Shown: positions 1 to 11,629 of the stretch, piece after piece
How positions within the stretch are numbered: the stretch's first letter is position 1
Layout: each line of letters starts with the position of its first letter
Origin: Planctomycetota bacterium
GTDB lineage: Bacteria > Planctomycetota > Brocadiia > SM23-32 > JAKLEA01
DNA: 64,000 nucleotides
Direction: 5' to 3'
Assembly: GCA_022711755.1 (NCBI GenBank)
Contig: JAKLEA010000004.1
Coordinates: 1-64,000 of the forward strand
Notes under the pieces: model-generated
Databases searched by the model: none
Told to the model about the DNA's origin: nothing
Seen by the model: the letters and a program-made list of their open reading frames with translations, nothing else
Made by a program: the position numbers and the translations under genes

Positions 1-196
1 CGGCCAGCGGCATTTCCAGCCCGCCGGAGGCTTCCATGACGATCAGATCCGGCCCCAGCCGTCCACAGATGTCCACCAGCCTGCTGATGCCCTCTTCGTT
101 GTTGACGCACTGGCCCTTTGGGCCATCGGGCCAGCAGCCGTAGTCCAGGACGGCTCCGGACACATCAATGCCCACACAGAATTTGACGTCGGACAT
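1..196 (-). CDS. IS110-family transposase, N-terminal fragment (runs off the window)
   Basis: Only the first 65 codons are present; the gene continues past base 1. The start ATG at 196 has a good ribosome site (GAGGAG about 7 bases upstream). The peptide opens with FCVGIDVSGAVLD and continues to LIVMEASGG, which matches the N-terminal RuvC-like part of DEDD transposases of the IS110/IS1111 group. The likely catalytic residues are D11 and E55. These enzymes move DNA through a Holliday-junction-like intermediate and, in the IS110 group, are guided by a bridge RNA made from the non-coding end of the element. Whether this copy is complete cannot be told because the rest lies outside the window. 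Confidence 0.85.
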   Translation of the reverse strand, partial: MSDVKFCVGIDVSGAVLDYGCWPDGPKGQCVNNEEGISRLVDICGRLGPDLIVMEASGGLEMPLA

Positions 197-470
197 GGCG
201 TTCTCCTCAGGCATGTGCTAGAGTGCAGCCCATCGGCCCGTCCTTGCAGATACGAGCTCCCGCGCGGCGGCGAGGCCCAGGCAACTGTTCGAGCTCAAAG
301 AGGCAGAACCGGACGCGGCGACCAAGCTACGAGCGCGGTCTCCGCAAGGGACCGAGGGTGCGACGATCTGCCGCGTCCGGGCGCACAATGCCTTGTAAAA
401 GATGTTTTGCATGTTTCGGTTGGCCCGCCCCCTACCCCATGGGGTAGGGGGCTGTCTTTCCCTGTCTAGA
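197..470. mobile_element. Probable non-coding end of the IS110-type element
   Basis: The stretch directly upstream of the transposase start holds no convincing gene: the overlapping short reading frames in three frames look like chance in G+C-rich DNA. In IS110-group elements this position holds the left end and the bridge RNA template; in IS1111-group elements the RNA is at the other end. No terminal inverted repeat or target core can be fixed with only one side visible, so the right boundary is a guess. Confidence 0.4.
427..452. repeat. 26-bp perfect palindrome
   Basis: A fully symmetric inverted repeat centred on CCCCATGGGG, flanked by T-rich sequence on the right. It could be a transcription terminator stem, an element-end structure of the adjacent IS110-type insertion, or a host palindrome. 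The absence of a loop makes a classical intrinsic terminator less likely. Confidence 0.6.
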
Positions 471-516
471 GATTACTCTGATTACTCTCTACCTTTAACC
501 GTTTTCCAAGATACAA

Positions 517-648
517 GGGTGTGCGAAACCGAAAGACCGAAGGTCTGAGGTTTTGCGCACGCGGCACGAACGTGCGCGGCGAAGTTATACTTTCGCGTGT
601 GCAAAGCCTTCGGCTTCGCACACCCTACGAAACTTCGCACACCCTATG
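517..648. repeat. Dispersed repeat family A, copy 1
   Basis: Starts with GGGTGTGCGAA and ends with two direct copies of TTCGCACACCCTA, so the outer parts are inverted. It contains small internal hairpins (AGACC-gaa-GGTCT). Related sequences lie at 31994-32078 and, more diverged, at 40384-40452 and 62435-62445. It fills the space between the IS110-type end and the 3' end of the beta-galactosidase gene. Confidence 0.6.
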
Positions 649-669
649 AAACTCGAAAATCCGTCAGCC

Positions 670-4209
<3,540 letters not shown>

Positions 4210-4304
4210 TCATGAAGGACTTACTTTCGCCGGAGCGGGGGGAGTTGTCAAGACGAGCGAGGCTCCGCAATAAACCGCCCACTCAATGCGATCAGCCCAT
4301 CCGC

Positions 4305-6395
4305 CTACTTTCCCTCCCCGCTCCTCCTCTCATAAATCTCCGCGTGGACTTCCTTCGCCGCCTCGACCATCTCCGCGTATGGCGTGTCGCTCTGGCTGAC
4401 GAAACCGATGTTGTAATTCTCCCCGTCGAACCAGCGCCCCGTCAGCGGCTCGTCAATATACTGGAACCAGTGGCAGCCCACGAACGAAGGGCAATCCGCC
4501 ACGCTGCGGACGTATTTCCTGTAGCACTCCGCCCGGTGTTTCTGATTCTCCGCCGCGACCAGGCCCGTGTGGAACATCCCGCGATCCAGCGCGCCGAAGT
4601 GGAACTCGCCGATAATGATCGGCTTCCCGATGTCGTTCTCCCCGGTCCAGTCCGCGCCGTTTATGCTGCTGTAATACAAATTATAACTCACCACGTCGCA
4701 GACGTCCGCCGCCGCCCTGACCACCTGCGGCGGGCGCGATGAGAAGCGCGAGCCGAGGTAAAGCTGGCGCGGGGCGTGGACGCGCAAAGCGTCCCTGCAA
4801 ACCTCGAAATAACGCCGCGCGAATGCGTAGACGAACGCGTCAACGTCCTCCCGGCACGCCTCGTTCATGTCGTCCGGCGCGCGCAGTTCATCCCAATCCT
4901 TCGCGCTCGCCCCCCATGCCGCGTTCAGCTTCTCCAGCGTCCCGTACTTCTCCTTCAGACGCTTGACCATCTCCACGCGGCACGGCTGATCCGCCGGGCT
5001 TGCCAGCGTCCCGCGTTCGACGGCCTCCCACGCGATCTCGTTGTCCACGAAGTAGCCGATGCAGAGCGGATTGCCGCCGTACTGCTTCGTGACGTTCTCG
5101 ACGCATTTGCGCACCGCCGGCTCGAATTTCGGATCGTAGGCGTCGTGCATCTTGCTCCAGTACCCGCCACCGCCCTCGATGCGGCGATAATCCCCCCAGA
5201 CGCCAGTCGAGGCGACGAAGGGCATCCTGCTGTTGTCCAGAACGTCGCCCTGACACCAGTTGCCCAGCGTGTTGAATCCCCATGCGCGCAGTCGGGCGTA
5301 TGAGTTCTCACGCCAGAGCGCCGGCCAGTCCGGGCCGTATTTGCGGATAAGGTTAGCGTTATAGAATCCGAAGACGCGCCCCTTGCCGCCGATTATGTCC
5401 GCCATGCTGTGCGCGCCCTTCTCATATCCGAAGGCCGGCTTGAACTCGCTATTCTCGGCGGGGAGCCATTCGAACCACGGTTCGCGCTTCTCCACGAACG
5501 TCCTGTCCCACGTGCCGACGCAGTCCACCCCGAGCGAGAAGAACAGCCGCCCCTCCGGCGTGACCAGCCACCATTTGCCGTCAACCTTCTCCGTGCGGAA
5601 CCAGCCCGTCGCCTTCAGCTTCGGCCCTTTGGCCCAGCCGCCGAACTTGTCCCGGTCGCGCAATTTCGGCGTCTTGCGGAATTCGGATTCCTCCTTCTTC
5701 CGCGCGGCGATGAGGTCCTTGTCGTCCTTGATCTTGCCCGGCCAGTCGGCGTGCTTATACTGCCCGAAGCGATCCACGAACGGCAGCGGCACAAGGTCTT
5801 CCAGCTTTCCGCCGTGTCCGAAGAGCCGGACGTTCGAGATTATGAGCGTGTGCTTCTCGCTCGGCATCGGCAGGAAAACCTGGAACGCGGTGATCTTTGC
5901 CAAGTCAATCGCCGCGCCGGTCGGCAGGGGGCCTTTCACAGGTACGCCGCGCATCCCCCAGAACGGATTCGGCCCGCCGGTGTCGAGATGGACGCGGAAC
6001 GTGGTCCACTGCTTCGGCAGCGCGGTGGAGCTTTGCTGGTTGCAGTTCTTCGCACCGTCCCCGCCCGCGTTGTCAATGCGCATGGCGACGCTTACCGCCT
6101 GGGCCTCCGGATTGTAGATGTCAACCGCTATGCCCGCGAACCCGCTCCAGTCCCACGTTCCCGATTTCGGCGTGAAGTAGACGTTGGGCCAGTCCGTCAC
6201 CGCAAAATCCACCCTCAGGGATTTGCGCCCGTCCTGCTCGAAGAGCGCGACCTCGACGTTATGCCGCACGAGGCAGTCCGGCAGTCCCGGCCCGTCGAAG
6301 GAAAGGATGGCCTTCTCATTGCCGAACGGGTTGGGATTGCCCTCTACCTGGCCGACGGCAAGCAGTCCGCACAACGCAGGAAAAAGCAGCAACAT
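4305..6395 (-). CDS. Secreted glycoside hydrolase, probable GH50 beta-agarase-like
   Basis: A 696-residue protein with a short signal peptide (MLLLFPALCGLLAVG). An N-terminal beta-sandwich-like region (about 25-200) resembles a carbohydrate-binding domain. The catalytic part begins near GWFRTEKVDGKWWLVTPEG, a block typical of GH50 agarases. The clan-A acid/base Glu is likely in GYFVDNEIAWE (about 454) and the nucleophile Glu in IIIGEFHFG (about 594). GH50 members cleave beta-1,4 bonds in agarose or related galactans; the exact substrate here is not shown. RBS AGGGGA precedes the ATG. The beta-galactosidase gene follows 152 bases downstream on the same strand, which suggests a pathway from galactan to galactose. 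Another clan-A family remains possible. Confidence 0.7.
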   Translation of the reverse strand: MLLLFPALCGLLAVGQVEGNPNPFGNEKAILSFDGPGLPDCLVRHNVEVALFEQDGRKSLRVDFAVTDWPNVYFTPKSGTWDWSGFAGIAVDIYNPEAQAVSVAMRIDNAGGDGAKNCNQQSSTALPKQWTTFRVHLDTGGPNPFWGMRGVPVKGPLPTGAAIDLAKITAFQVFLPMPSEKHTLIISNVRLFGHGGKLEDLVPLPFVDRFGQYKHADWPGKIKDDKDLIAARKKEESEFRKTPKLRDRDKFGGWAKGPKLKATGWFRTEKVDGKWWLVTPEGRLFFSLGVDCVGTWDRTFVEKREPWFEWLPAENSEFKPAFGYEKGAHSMADIIGGKGRVFGFYNANLIRKYGPDWPALWRENSYARLRAWGFNTLGNWCQGDVLDNSRMPFVASTGVWGDYRRIEGGGGYWSKMHDAYDPKFEPAVRKCVENVTKQYGGNPLCIGYFVDNEIAWEAVERGTLASPADQPCRVEMVKRLKEKYGTLEKLNAAWGASAKDWDELRAPDDMNEACREDVDAFVYAFARRYFEVCRDALRVHAPRQLYLGSRFSSRPPQVVRAAADVCDVVSYNLYYSSINGADWTGENDIGKPIIIGEFHFGALDRGMFHTGLVAAENQKHRAECYRKYVRSVADCPSFVGCHWFQYIDEPLTGRWFDGENYNIGFVSQSDTPYAEMVEAAKEVHAEIYERRSGEGK

Positions 6396-6633
6396 GTTCT
6401 TCCCCTTATTATGGAAGGTCCGATGAATGGCGATTGAGATTGCACAGGAGATTGTATCAGAGGAACGCGCTGAAACATACGCGCGAACACAATGAACTGC
6501 GTAAATGAGGGATTGGCATGAATTCCAAAACCGCTTTGATTTGGCGGCCTCCTATAATAACATGGTTGCAATTTGCCGAATTGTCCGTAATCGCGCCGAT
6601 GGAGGCGCGGCGTCAGCCTGAACATCATCGAGA
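6396..6633. promoter_or_regulatory. Divergent promoter region with a consensus -10 box
   Basis: This space separates the leftward agarase-like gene from the rightward propeller gene. A perfect TATAAT is at 6553-6558 on the plus strand, about 75 bases before the propeller start, but no good -35 box lies 16-18 bases upstream. On the minus strand a TACAAT (6451-6456) is a weak -10 candidate for the agarase-like gene. No gene is seen here. Confidence 0.4.
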
Positions 6634-9600
6634 ATGGATCCGCGAATGCGCATCAGGAAAACCTTCGCACTCACGCCTTGCTTCACCATTGTCGCCCTCT
6701 GGCTTTCCGTCTCCTGTCGCCCCAGCCTTCGCGCTGAGGACTGGCCCATGTGGCGATGCGACGCCGGGCGCAGCGCCTCGACTCCGGAAGAGCTTCCGAA
6801 GGACATGAGCCTGCAATGGGTCAGGCATTACAAACCCCTCAAGCCGGCCTGGCCCGACGAGAAGCGCATGGTCTTCGACCACGCCTATCAGCCTATCTCG
6901 GCGGGAGGGCTTCTCTTCATCGGTTCCTCTGCGAACAACTCCGTCGTCGCGCTCGACGTCAAGGACGGCGCGGAGAAATGGCGTTTCTACGCCGACGGCC
7001 CGGTCCGCTTCGCGCCGGTCTTCTGGAGCGGCAAACTCTATTTCGCCTGCGATGACGGTTATCTTTACTGCCTGAAGGCAGACAGCGGGGAGACGGCCTG
7101 GAAATTCCGCGGCGGGCCTGCCGAGCGGAAAATCCTGGGCAACCAGATGCTCGTCAGTTCATGGCCCGCGCGCGGCGCGCCGGTCGTCGCCGACGGGGTT
7201 GTCTACTTCGCGGCGGGGATATGGCCCTTCATGGGCATCTTCGTCTACGCGCTGAACGCTGAGACCGGGGAAGTCGTCTGGAACGACGACAGCGCGGACG
7301 TGACCTACATGCTCCAGCCGCACAACAGCCCGGCCTTCGCCGGCATCGCCCCGCAGGGCTACATGACCATCGCCGGGGACAGGCTGCTCGTCCCGAACGG
7401 GCGCGCCATCCCGGCCTGCTATGATCGCAAGGCGGGCCGCCTGATCTATTACCACCTTTCCACCAACAACAAGAACGCGAATTCGCACGTCGCGGCGCGC
7501 GGCGATTTCTTCTTCAACGACGGCCTCATGTTCGACGTCGCGGGGGGGAGCGAGATACTGACCGTGCCCGGCGTCCGTATGATCGCCGCGCCGGAGTCGA
7601 AACCCGGCGAACCGGTACCGCCGCAGATCAGGGCAGAGCCGGTCCTGACGGAAAAGTTCATCATCATGCCGGGCAACAATTGCGTCCAGATTTTCGACGC
7701 GAAGCCGGTCACAAGGAGCGGGAAGAGCCAGAATGCTGAAAAAGCGCCCAAAGCCCCGGGCGATGACGATGACGGCGATGTTAAGGGCGGGGCCGCCGGC
7801 GCGGGTCTGGCCCTGGCCGGCATGAGGACGTTGAGCGCGCCCGGCTCCGCCGGCCTGATAAGGGCCGGATCGCGCCTCTACGGCGGGGGCGCGAACCTCG
7901 TCGCCGCCATTGACCTGCCGGACGAGGGCGACAAGACTCAGGTCTCCTGGAAGGCGTCCATAGAGGGAACCCCGGAGGCCATCATCGCCGCCAACGGACG
8001 CCTTTTCGTGACGACGCTGGAGGGGGGGGTATATTGCTTCGGCGCGGACAAGGTTGAGCCGAAAAAATACGCCCTCGCGGAGAAACCCCTGAACCGTGAC
8101 GACGCAGGGAAAGCGCGCGCCGATAACTTGCTGAAGACTTCATGCGTTACCGACGGTTTCTGCGTCGTCCTCGGCCTCGGCGACGGACGGCTGGCGGAGG
8201 AACTCGCGCTCCAGTCGAATCTGCGCGTGATCGCGGTTGATCCGGACGCCGCGAAGGTCAATGCTTTTCGCAAAAGGCTTGATGATGCGGGCCTTTACGC
8301 CGAACGCGCCGCGGTCTTCGCAGCGGACCCGCTTAAGTTCGATCTGCCGCCCTTCCTGGCGTCGCTCGTGGTGTCGGAAAGCAAGGTTGCCGTCAGCCCT
8401 GAAAGCGCCGGCGACTTCGCCCGCAGGGTCTTCCGCCTCCTGCGCCCTTACGGCGGCACGGCGATCTTCGAAACGGATGCCGCCCTGCGCGACGCCGTCA
8501 GTGACGCCATGCCCTCGCTGGGCGGCGGCGCTGTCTTCGGGAGCGAGGGCGGAACGATTCTGATCCGCCGCCTCGGCGCGCTGCCCGGCACGGGGGACTG
8601 GACCCAGCAGTACGCCGACGCCGGCAACAGTTGCGTATCCCCCGATACCCTCGTGAAAGCTCCCCTCGGCCTGCTCTGGTTCGGCGGGCCGTCGAACTCG
8701 GACATCCTGCCCCGCCACGGACACGGCCCGTCCGAGCACATTGTCGCCGGGCGCATCATCATCGAAGGGCCGGATATCCTGCGCGCCCTTGACGTCTACA
8801 CGGGCAGGCTGCTCTGGCAGGCCGACTTCCCCGGCCTCGGAAAGCATTACGACAACACGTCGCACCAGCCCGGCGCAAACTCCCTCGGCAGCAACTATGC
8901 CAGCCTCCCGGGCGCCATTTACGTCGCGCATGACAACAAAATGCTCCGCATTGATCCGGCGACCGGCAGGACGGTCTCCGAATTCGCGCTGCCCCGGAAA
9001 GAAGGCGATACGGAGGACCCGCGAATTGGCTATGTCGGCGTCCTGGGCGACGTTCTGATCGCATCCTCGCACCCCGTCCTCCTGAGCGGCGGCAGCAAGA
9101 GAATCGGCCTGAAAGACAACTGGGACTTTACAGCCAGCAAGAGAATAGTCGGCCTTGACCGTTATTCCGGAAAAGTCCTGTGGACGCTGGACGCGAAACG
9201 AACCTTCCGGCACAACGCGATCTGCGCAGGGGGGGGGATGGTCTACTGCATAGACATGAATCCTCCCGTCCTGATTGACCAGTTGAAGCGGCGCGGCAAG
9301 GACGTCCCCCCCGACAAACTGGCCGGAACCGTCATCGCGCTGGACGCCGCAACCGGAAAACAGGTCTGGAGCGCGGATAAGGGAGTCTTCGGCACATGGT
9401 TGAGCTACTCCGCCGGGCGCGACATCCTCCTGCAGGCCGGCAGACCGTCCAGGGACATGGTGGAGGATGAGCCGGGCAATCGAATGTCCGCCTATCGAGG
9501 CAAGACCGGCGAAGTCATCTGGGACCGCGAGTTGAAGTACACCGGACCGGCGATGCTCCACGGCGACATCATCATCACGCAGGAAAAGGCGCTCAACCTG

Positions 9601-10482
9601 CTGACCGGCGAGGACCACATGCGCTCCGACCCGATAACGGGGACACAGACGCCGTGGAACTACGTGCGAAACTACGGCTGCAATACCGTCGTGGCGTCCC
9701 AAAACATGCTCACGTTCCGCTCAGCGGCGGCAGGATACTTCGATCTGGTTGCGGACGGCGGGACGGGCAATATCGGCGGCATCAAGTCGGGCTGCACGTC
9801 GAATCTCCTCATTGCCAACGGAGTTCTCTGCGCGCCGGACTACACGCGAACGTGCGTCTGCAGCTATCCGAACCAGTCCTCCCTGGCATGCGTCCATATG
9901 CCGGAGGCCGAAATGTGGACCTTCTTCGGCAGCGTCTACACCGAAGGCCCCGCAAAACACCTGGCAATCAACCTGGGCGCGCCGGGAGACCGCAGGGCGC
10001 CGGACGGAATAATGTGGTTCGAATATCCCATCGTCGGCGGCGTCTCCCCCAAATTGAAGGTGAAGACCGAGCCTGACCGCCCGCGCTGGTTCAGGATTCA
10101 CAGCTCCCGCGTCGAGGACGGCGGCGCACCGGGCGCAGGGCCGAAGTGGGTCGCGGCATCGGGGGGGGAGGGAATAACGCGCCTTGTCCTCAACCTGATC
10201 CCGGGCGAGAAGGCGACAGAGGAAAGAAAGTTCACCGTCCGACTGCATTTTCTGGAGCCGGACATGGTCGCTCCCGGCGAGCGCGTCTTCGGCGTTTCGC
10301 TTCAGGGCAAGCCCTGCATAGAAGCGCTTGACGTGGCCAAGGAAGCGGGAGGGCGGCATCGTCCTCTGGTCAGGGAATTCAAATCCGTCGCGGCAAAGGC
10401 GGATCTGGAAATCGCGCTGACCCCGTCCGCCTCAAGCGCAAAACCACCCATCCTCTGCGGAATAGAGGCTTTGGCGGAATAA
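6634..10482 (+). CDS. Secreted twin PQQ-type beta-propeller protein with inserted methyltransferase-like domain and C-terminal malectin-like domain
   Basis: A 1282-residue exported protein (signal peptide about residues 8-34). Residues about 35-480 form a first PQQ/BamB-type propeller (repeats such as VVALDVKDGAEKWRF and YALNAETGEVVW). Residues about 498-648 look like a class I SAM-methyltransferase fold: motif I in VVLGLGDGRLAEELA, then IAVDPD as the acidic loop. A second propeller (about 655-1130) follows with repeats such as ALDVYTGRLLWQ and IALDAATGKQVWS. The end (about 1150-1282) resembles malectin, a sugar-binding fold (FTVRLHFLEPD ... CGIEAL). Cofactor binding is not shown. An alternative ATG is at 6646; neither has a strong RBS. 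The cyclase gene follows 35 bases downstream. Confidence 0.75.
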   Translation: MDPRMRIRKTFALTPCFTIVALWLSVSCRPSLRAEDWPMWRCDAGRSASTPEELPKDMSLQWVRHYKPLKPAWPDEKRMVFDHAYQPISAGGLLFIGSSANNSVVALDVKDGAEKWRFYADGPVRFAPVFWSGKLYFACDDGYLYCLKADSGETAWKFRGGPAERKILGNQMLVSSWPARGAPVVADGVVYFAAGIWPFMGIFVYALNAETGEVVWNDDSADVTYMLQPHNSPAFAGIAPQGYMTIAGDRLLVPNGRAIPACYDRKAGRLIYYHLSTNNKNANSHVAARGDFFFNDGLMFDVAGGSEILTVPGVRMIAAPESKPGEPVPPQIRAEPVLTEKFIIMPGNNCVQIFDAKPVTRSGKSQNAEKAPKAPGDDDDGDVKGGAAGAGLALAGMRTLSAPGSAGLIRAGSRLYGGGANLVAAIDLPDEGDKTQVSWKASIEGTPEAIIAANGRLFVTTLEGGVYCFGADKVEPKKYALAEKPLNRDDAGKARADNLLKTSCVTDGFCVVLGLGDGRLAEELALQSNLRVIAVDPDAAKVNAFRKRLDDAGLYAERAAVFAADPLKFDLPPFLASLVVSESKVAVSPESAGDFARRVFRLLRPYGGTAIFETDAALRDAVSDAMPSLGGGAVFGSEGGTILIRRLGALPGTGDWTQQYADAGNSCVSPDTLVKAPLGLLWFGGPSNSDILPRHGHGPSEHIVAGRIIIEGPDILRALDVYTGRLLWQADFPGLGKHYDNTSHQPGANSLGSNYASLPGAIYVAHDNKMLRIDPATGRTVSEFALPRKEGDTEDPRIGYVGVLGDVLIASSHPVLLSGGSKRIGLKDNWDFTASKRIVGLDRYSGKVLWTLDAKRTFRHNAICAGGGMVYCIDMNPPVLIDQLKRRGKDVPPDKLAGTVIALDAATGKQVWSADKGVFGTWLSYSAGRDILLQAGRPSRDMVEDEPGNRMSAYRGKTGEVIWDRELKYTGPAMLHGDIIITQEKALNLLTGEDHMRSDPITGTQTPWNYVRNYGCNTVVASQNMLTFRSAAAGYFDLVADGGTGNIGGIKSGCTSNLLIANGVLCAPDYTRTCVCSYPNQSSLACVHMPEAEMWTFFGSVYTEGPAKHLAINLGAPGDRRAPDGIMWFEYPIVGGVSPKLKVKTEPDRPRWFRIHSSRVEDGGAPGAGPKWVAASGGEGITRLVLNLIPGEKATEERKFTVRLHFLEPDMVAPGERVFGVSLQGKPCIEALDVAKEAGGRHRPLVREFKSVAAKADLEIALTPSASSAKPPILCGIEALAE

Positions 10483-10517
10483 CCTGCGGAACGGATCGTC
10501 GGCCTCGGGAGCGCAGA

Positions 10518-11126
10518 ATGATCTATGACGTTTCGCTGCCGATTTCTCCATCGCTTGCGGTCTGGCCGGGCGATCCGCAAATTGAAACGACCCCGCGCGC
10601 AGACGGCAGGGTAAAGACCTCTCAATGGATCATCGGCAGCCACGTCGGAACGCACGTTGACTCCCCGGCGCATTTCTCCGTCGGACCTCAAACCGTTGAC
10701 CGCCTTGACCTCGCCGCCCTCGTCGGTCCCTGTCGCGTTATTGAACTGCCGGACGTTGACCGCATAACGGCTGCGGACCTGCCGATGGAGCGATTGCGCG
10801 GTGCGGTGCGCATCCTGTTCAAAACAAAGAACTCCGCGCTATGGGAAGAGGATATGACGAACTTCCGCGCGGATTTCGTCGGACTGGACCTGGGCGCAGC
10901 CGAGGCGCTGGCGCGGCTGAAACCTCGGCTCGTCGGCGTTGACGGATTATCGGTCCAGCATTACCGCGGAAAGGGCGCGCATGAGGCGCTGTTGCGGGAG
11001 GACATTGTCATACTCGAAGGACTTCGCCTGGCGGCGATCCGTCCCGGAGATTATCGCCTGATCTGCGCCCCGCTCCTGCTTGCCGATTGCGACGGCGCGC
11101 CTGCGCGAGTCTTTCTTGAGGATTGA
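10518..11126 (+). CDS. Cyclase-family metal hydrolase (kynurenine formamidase-like)
   Basis: A 202-residue protein of the PF04199 cyclase family. The metal-binding signature HxGTHxDxPxH is complete: H42, H46, D48 and H52 in SHVGTHVDSPAHF. Family members hydrolyse N-formylkynurenine or related amides and lactones; the substrate here is unknown because no tryptophan-degradation genes are nearby. The C-terminal part (VGVDGLSVQHY ... LREDIVILEGL) also fits the family. No signal peptide, so probably cytoplasmic. It follows the propeller gene by 35 bases and may share its message. Confidence 0.85.
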   Translation: MIYDVSLPISPSLAVWPGDPQIETTPRADGRVKTSQWIIGSHVGTHVDSPAHFSVGPQTVDRLDLAALVGPCRVIELPDVDRITAADLPMERLRGAVRILFKTKNSALWEEDMTNFRADFVGLDLGAAEALARLKPRLVGVDGLSVQHYRGKGAHEALLREDIVILEGLRLAAIRPGDYRLICAPLLLADCDGAPARVFLED

Positions 11127-11167
11127 CGCAATCGCCGGGCGCGTGTATTCTCCGGCGGCATTGAGAG

Positions 11168-11202
11168 TCGCCCGCCGCGCAATTACGCCTTCCGGCGGGC
11201 GA
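11168..11202. other. Stem-loop between the cyclase and small secreted protein genes
   Basis: TCGCCCGCCG and CGGCGGGCGA form a perfect 10-bp stem around a 15-base loop. It lacks a U-tract, so it may be a weak terminator of the cyclase message or a leader structure of the next gene. Confidence 0.45.
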
Positions 11203-11229
11203 GGCGATAACTGCTGAGGAGAGATTCGC

Positions 11230-11628
11230 ATGAAGAAAGTGATTCCCGTAATACTGGCGCTCTGCCTGTCAGCCGGTTCGGCAAGAGCCGAGATGATCAA
11301 GCGGCCAAAGAATGACGCGATGGCCCGCGCCGCGCTTGCCCTCCATGAACTCGGCGAGGTCTGCGCCGCGATTGACTACGAGTCCGGCGTCATAACGACG
11401 CAGCGCAGAACCCTCGATGACAACTACATCCTCGTATTCGGCAAACGGACCGAGAGGCAGATGAGCGTGCGGTTCATCGAAAAGGACGGCGGGTGCGACG
11501 TTGACGTCCGCGTGCAGACAATCGAGGTGACTTCCGTGGGGCTGATCGTCGTCTTCGCCCGCTTCGCGGACACGCTGGCCATGGACCGCGAGGGAATGGC
11601 GCAGAGCCTGCTGAAGCGGATCGAATGA
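11230..11628 (+). CDS. Small secreted protein of unknown function
   Basis: A 132-residue protein with a clear signal peptide (MKKVIPVILALCLSAGSARA, cleavage after ARA). The mature part of about 112 residues is mixed alpha/beta and has two cysteines (in EVCAAI and GGCDVD) that could form a disulfide bond in the periplasm. No family was recognised. The ribosome site (GAGGAGA) is strong. It ends one base before the 3' end of the convergent kinase gene, so antisense overlap of the two transcripts is likely. Confidence 0.75.
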   Translation: MKKVIPVILALCLSAGSARAEMIKRPKNDAMARAALALHELGEVCAAIDYESGVITTQRRTLDDNYILVFGKRTERQMSVRFIEKDGGCDVDVRVQTIEVTSVGLIVVFARFADTLAMDREGMAQSLLKRIE

Positions 11629-11629
11629 T

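Noticed and set aside
8140..9702. 520-codon open frame antisense to the propeller gene
   Set aside because: Composition mirrors the opposite gene and it has no domain pattern.
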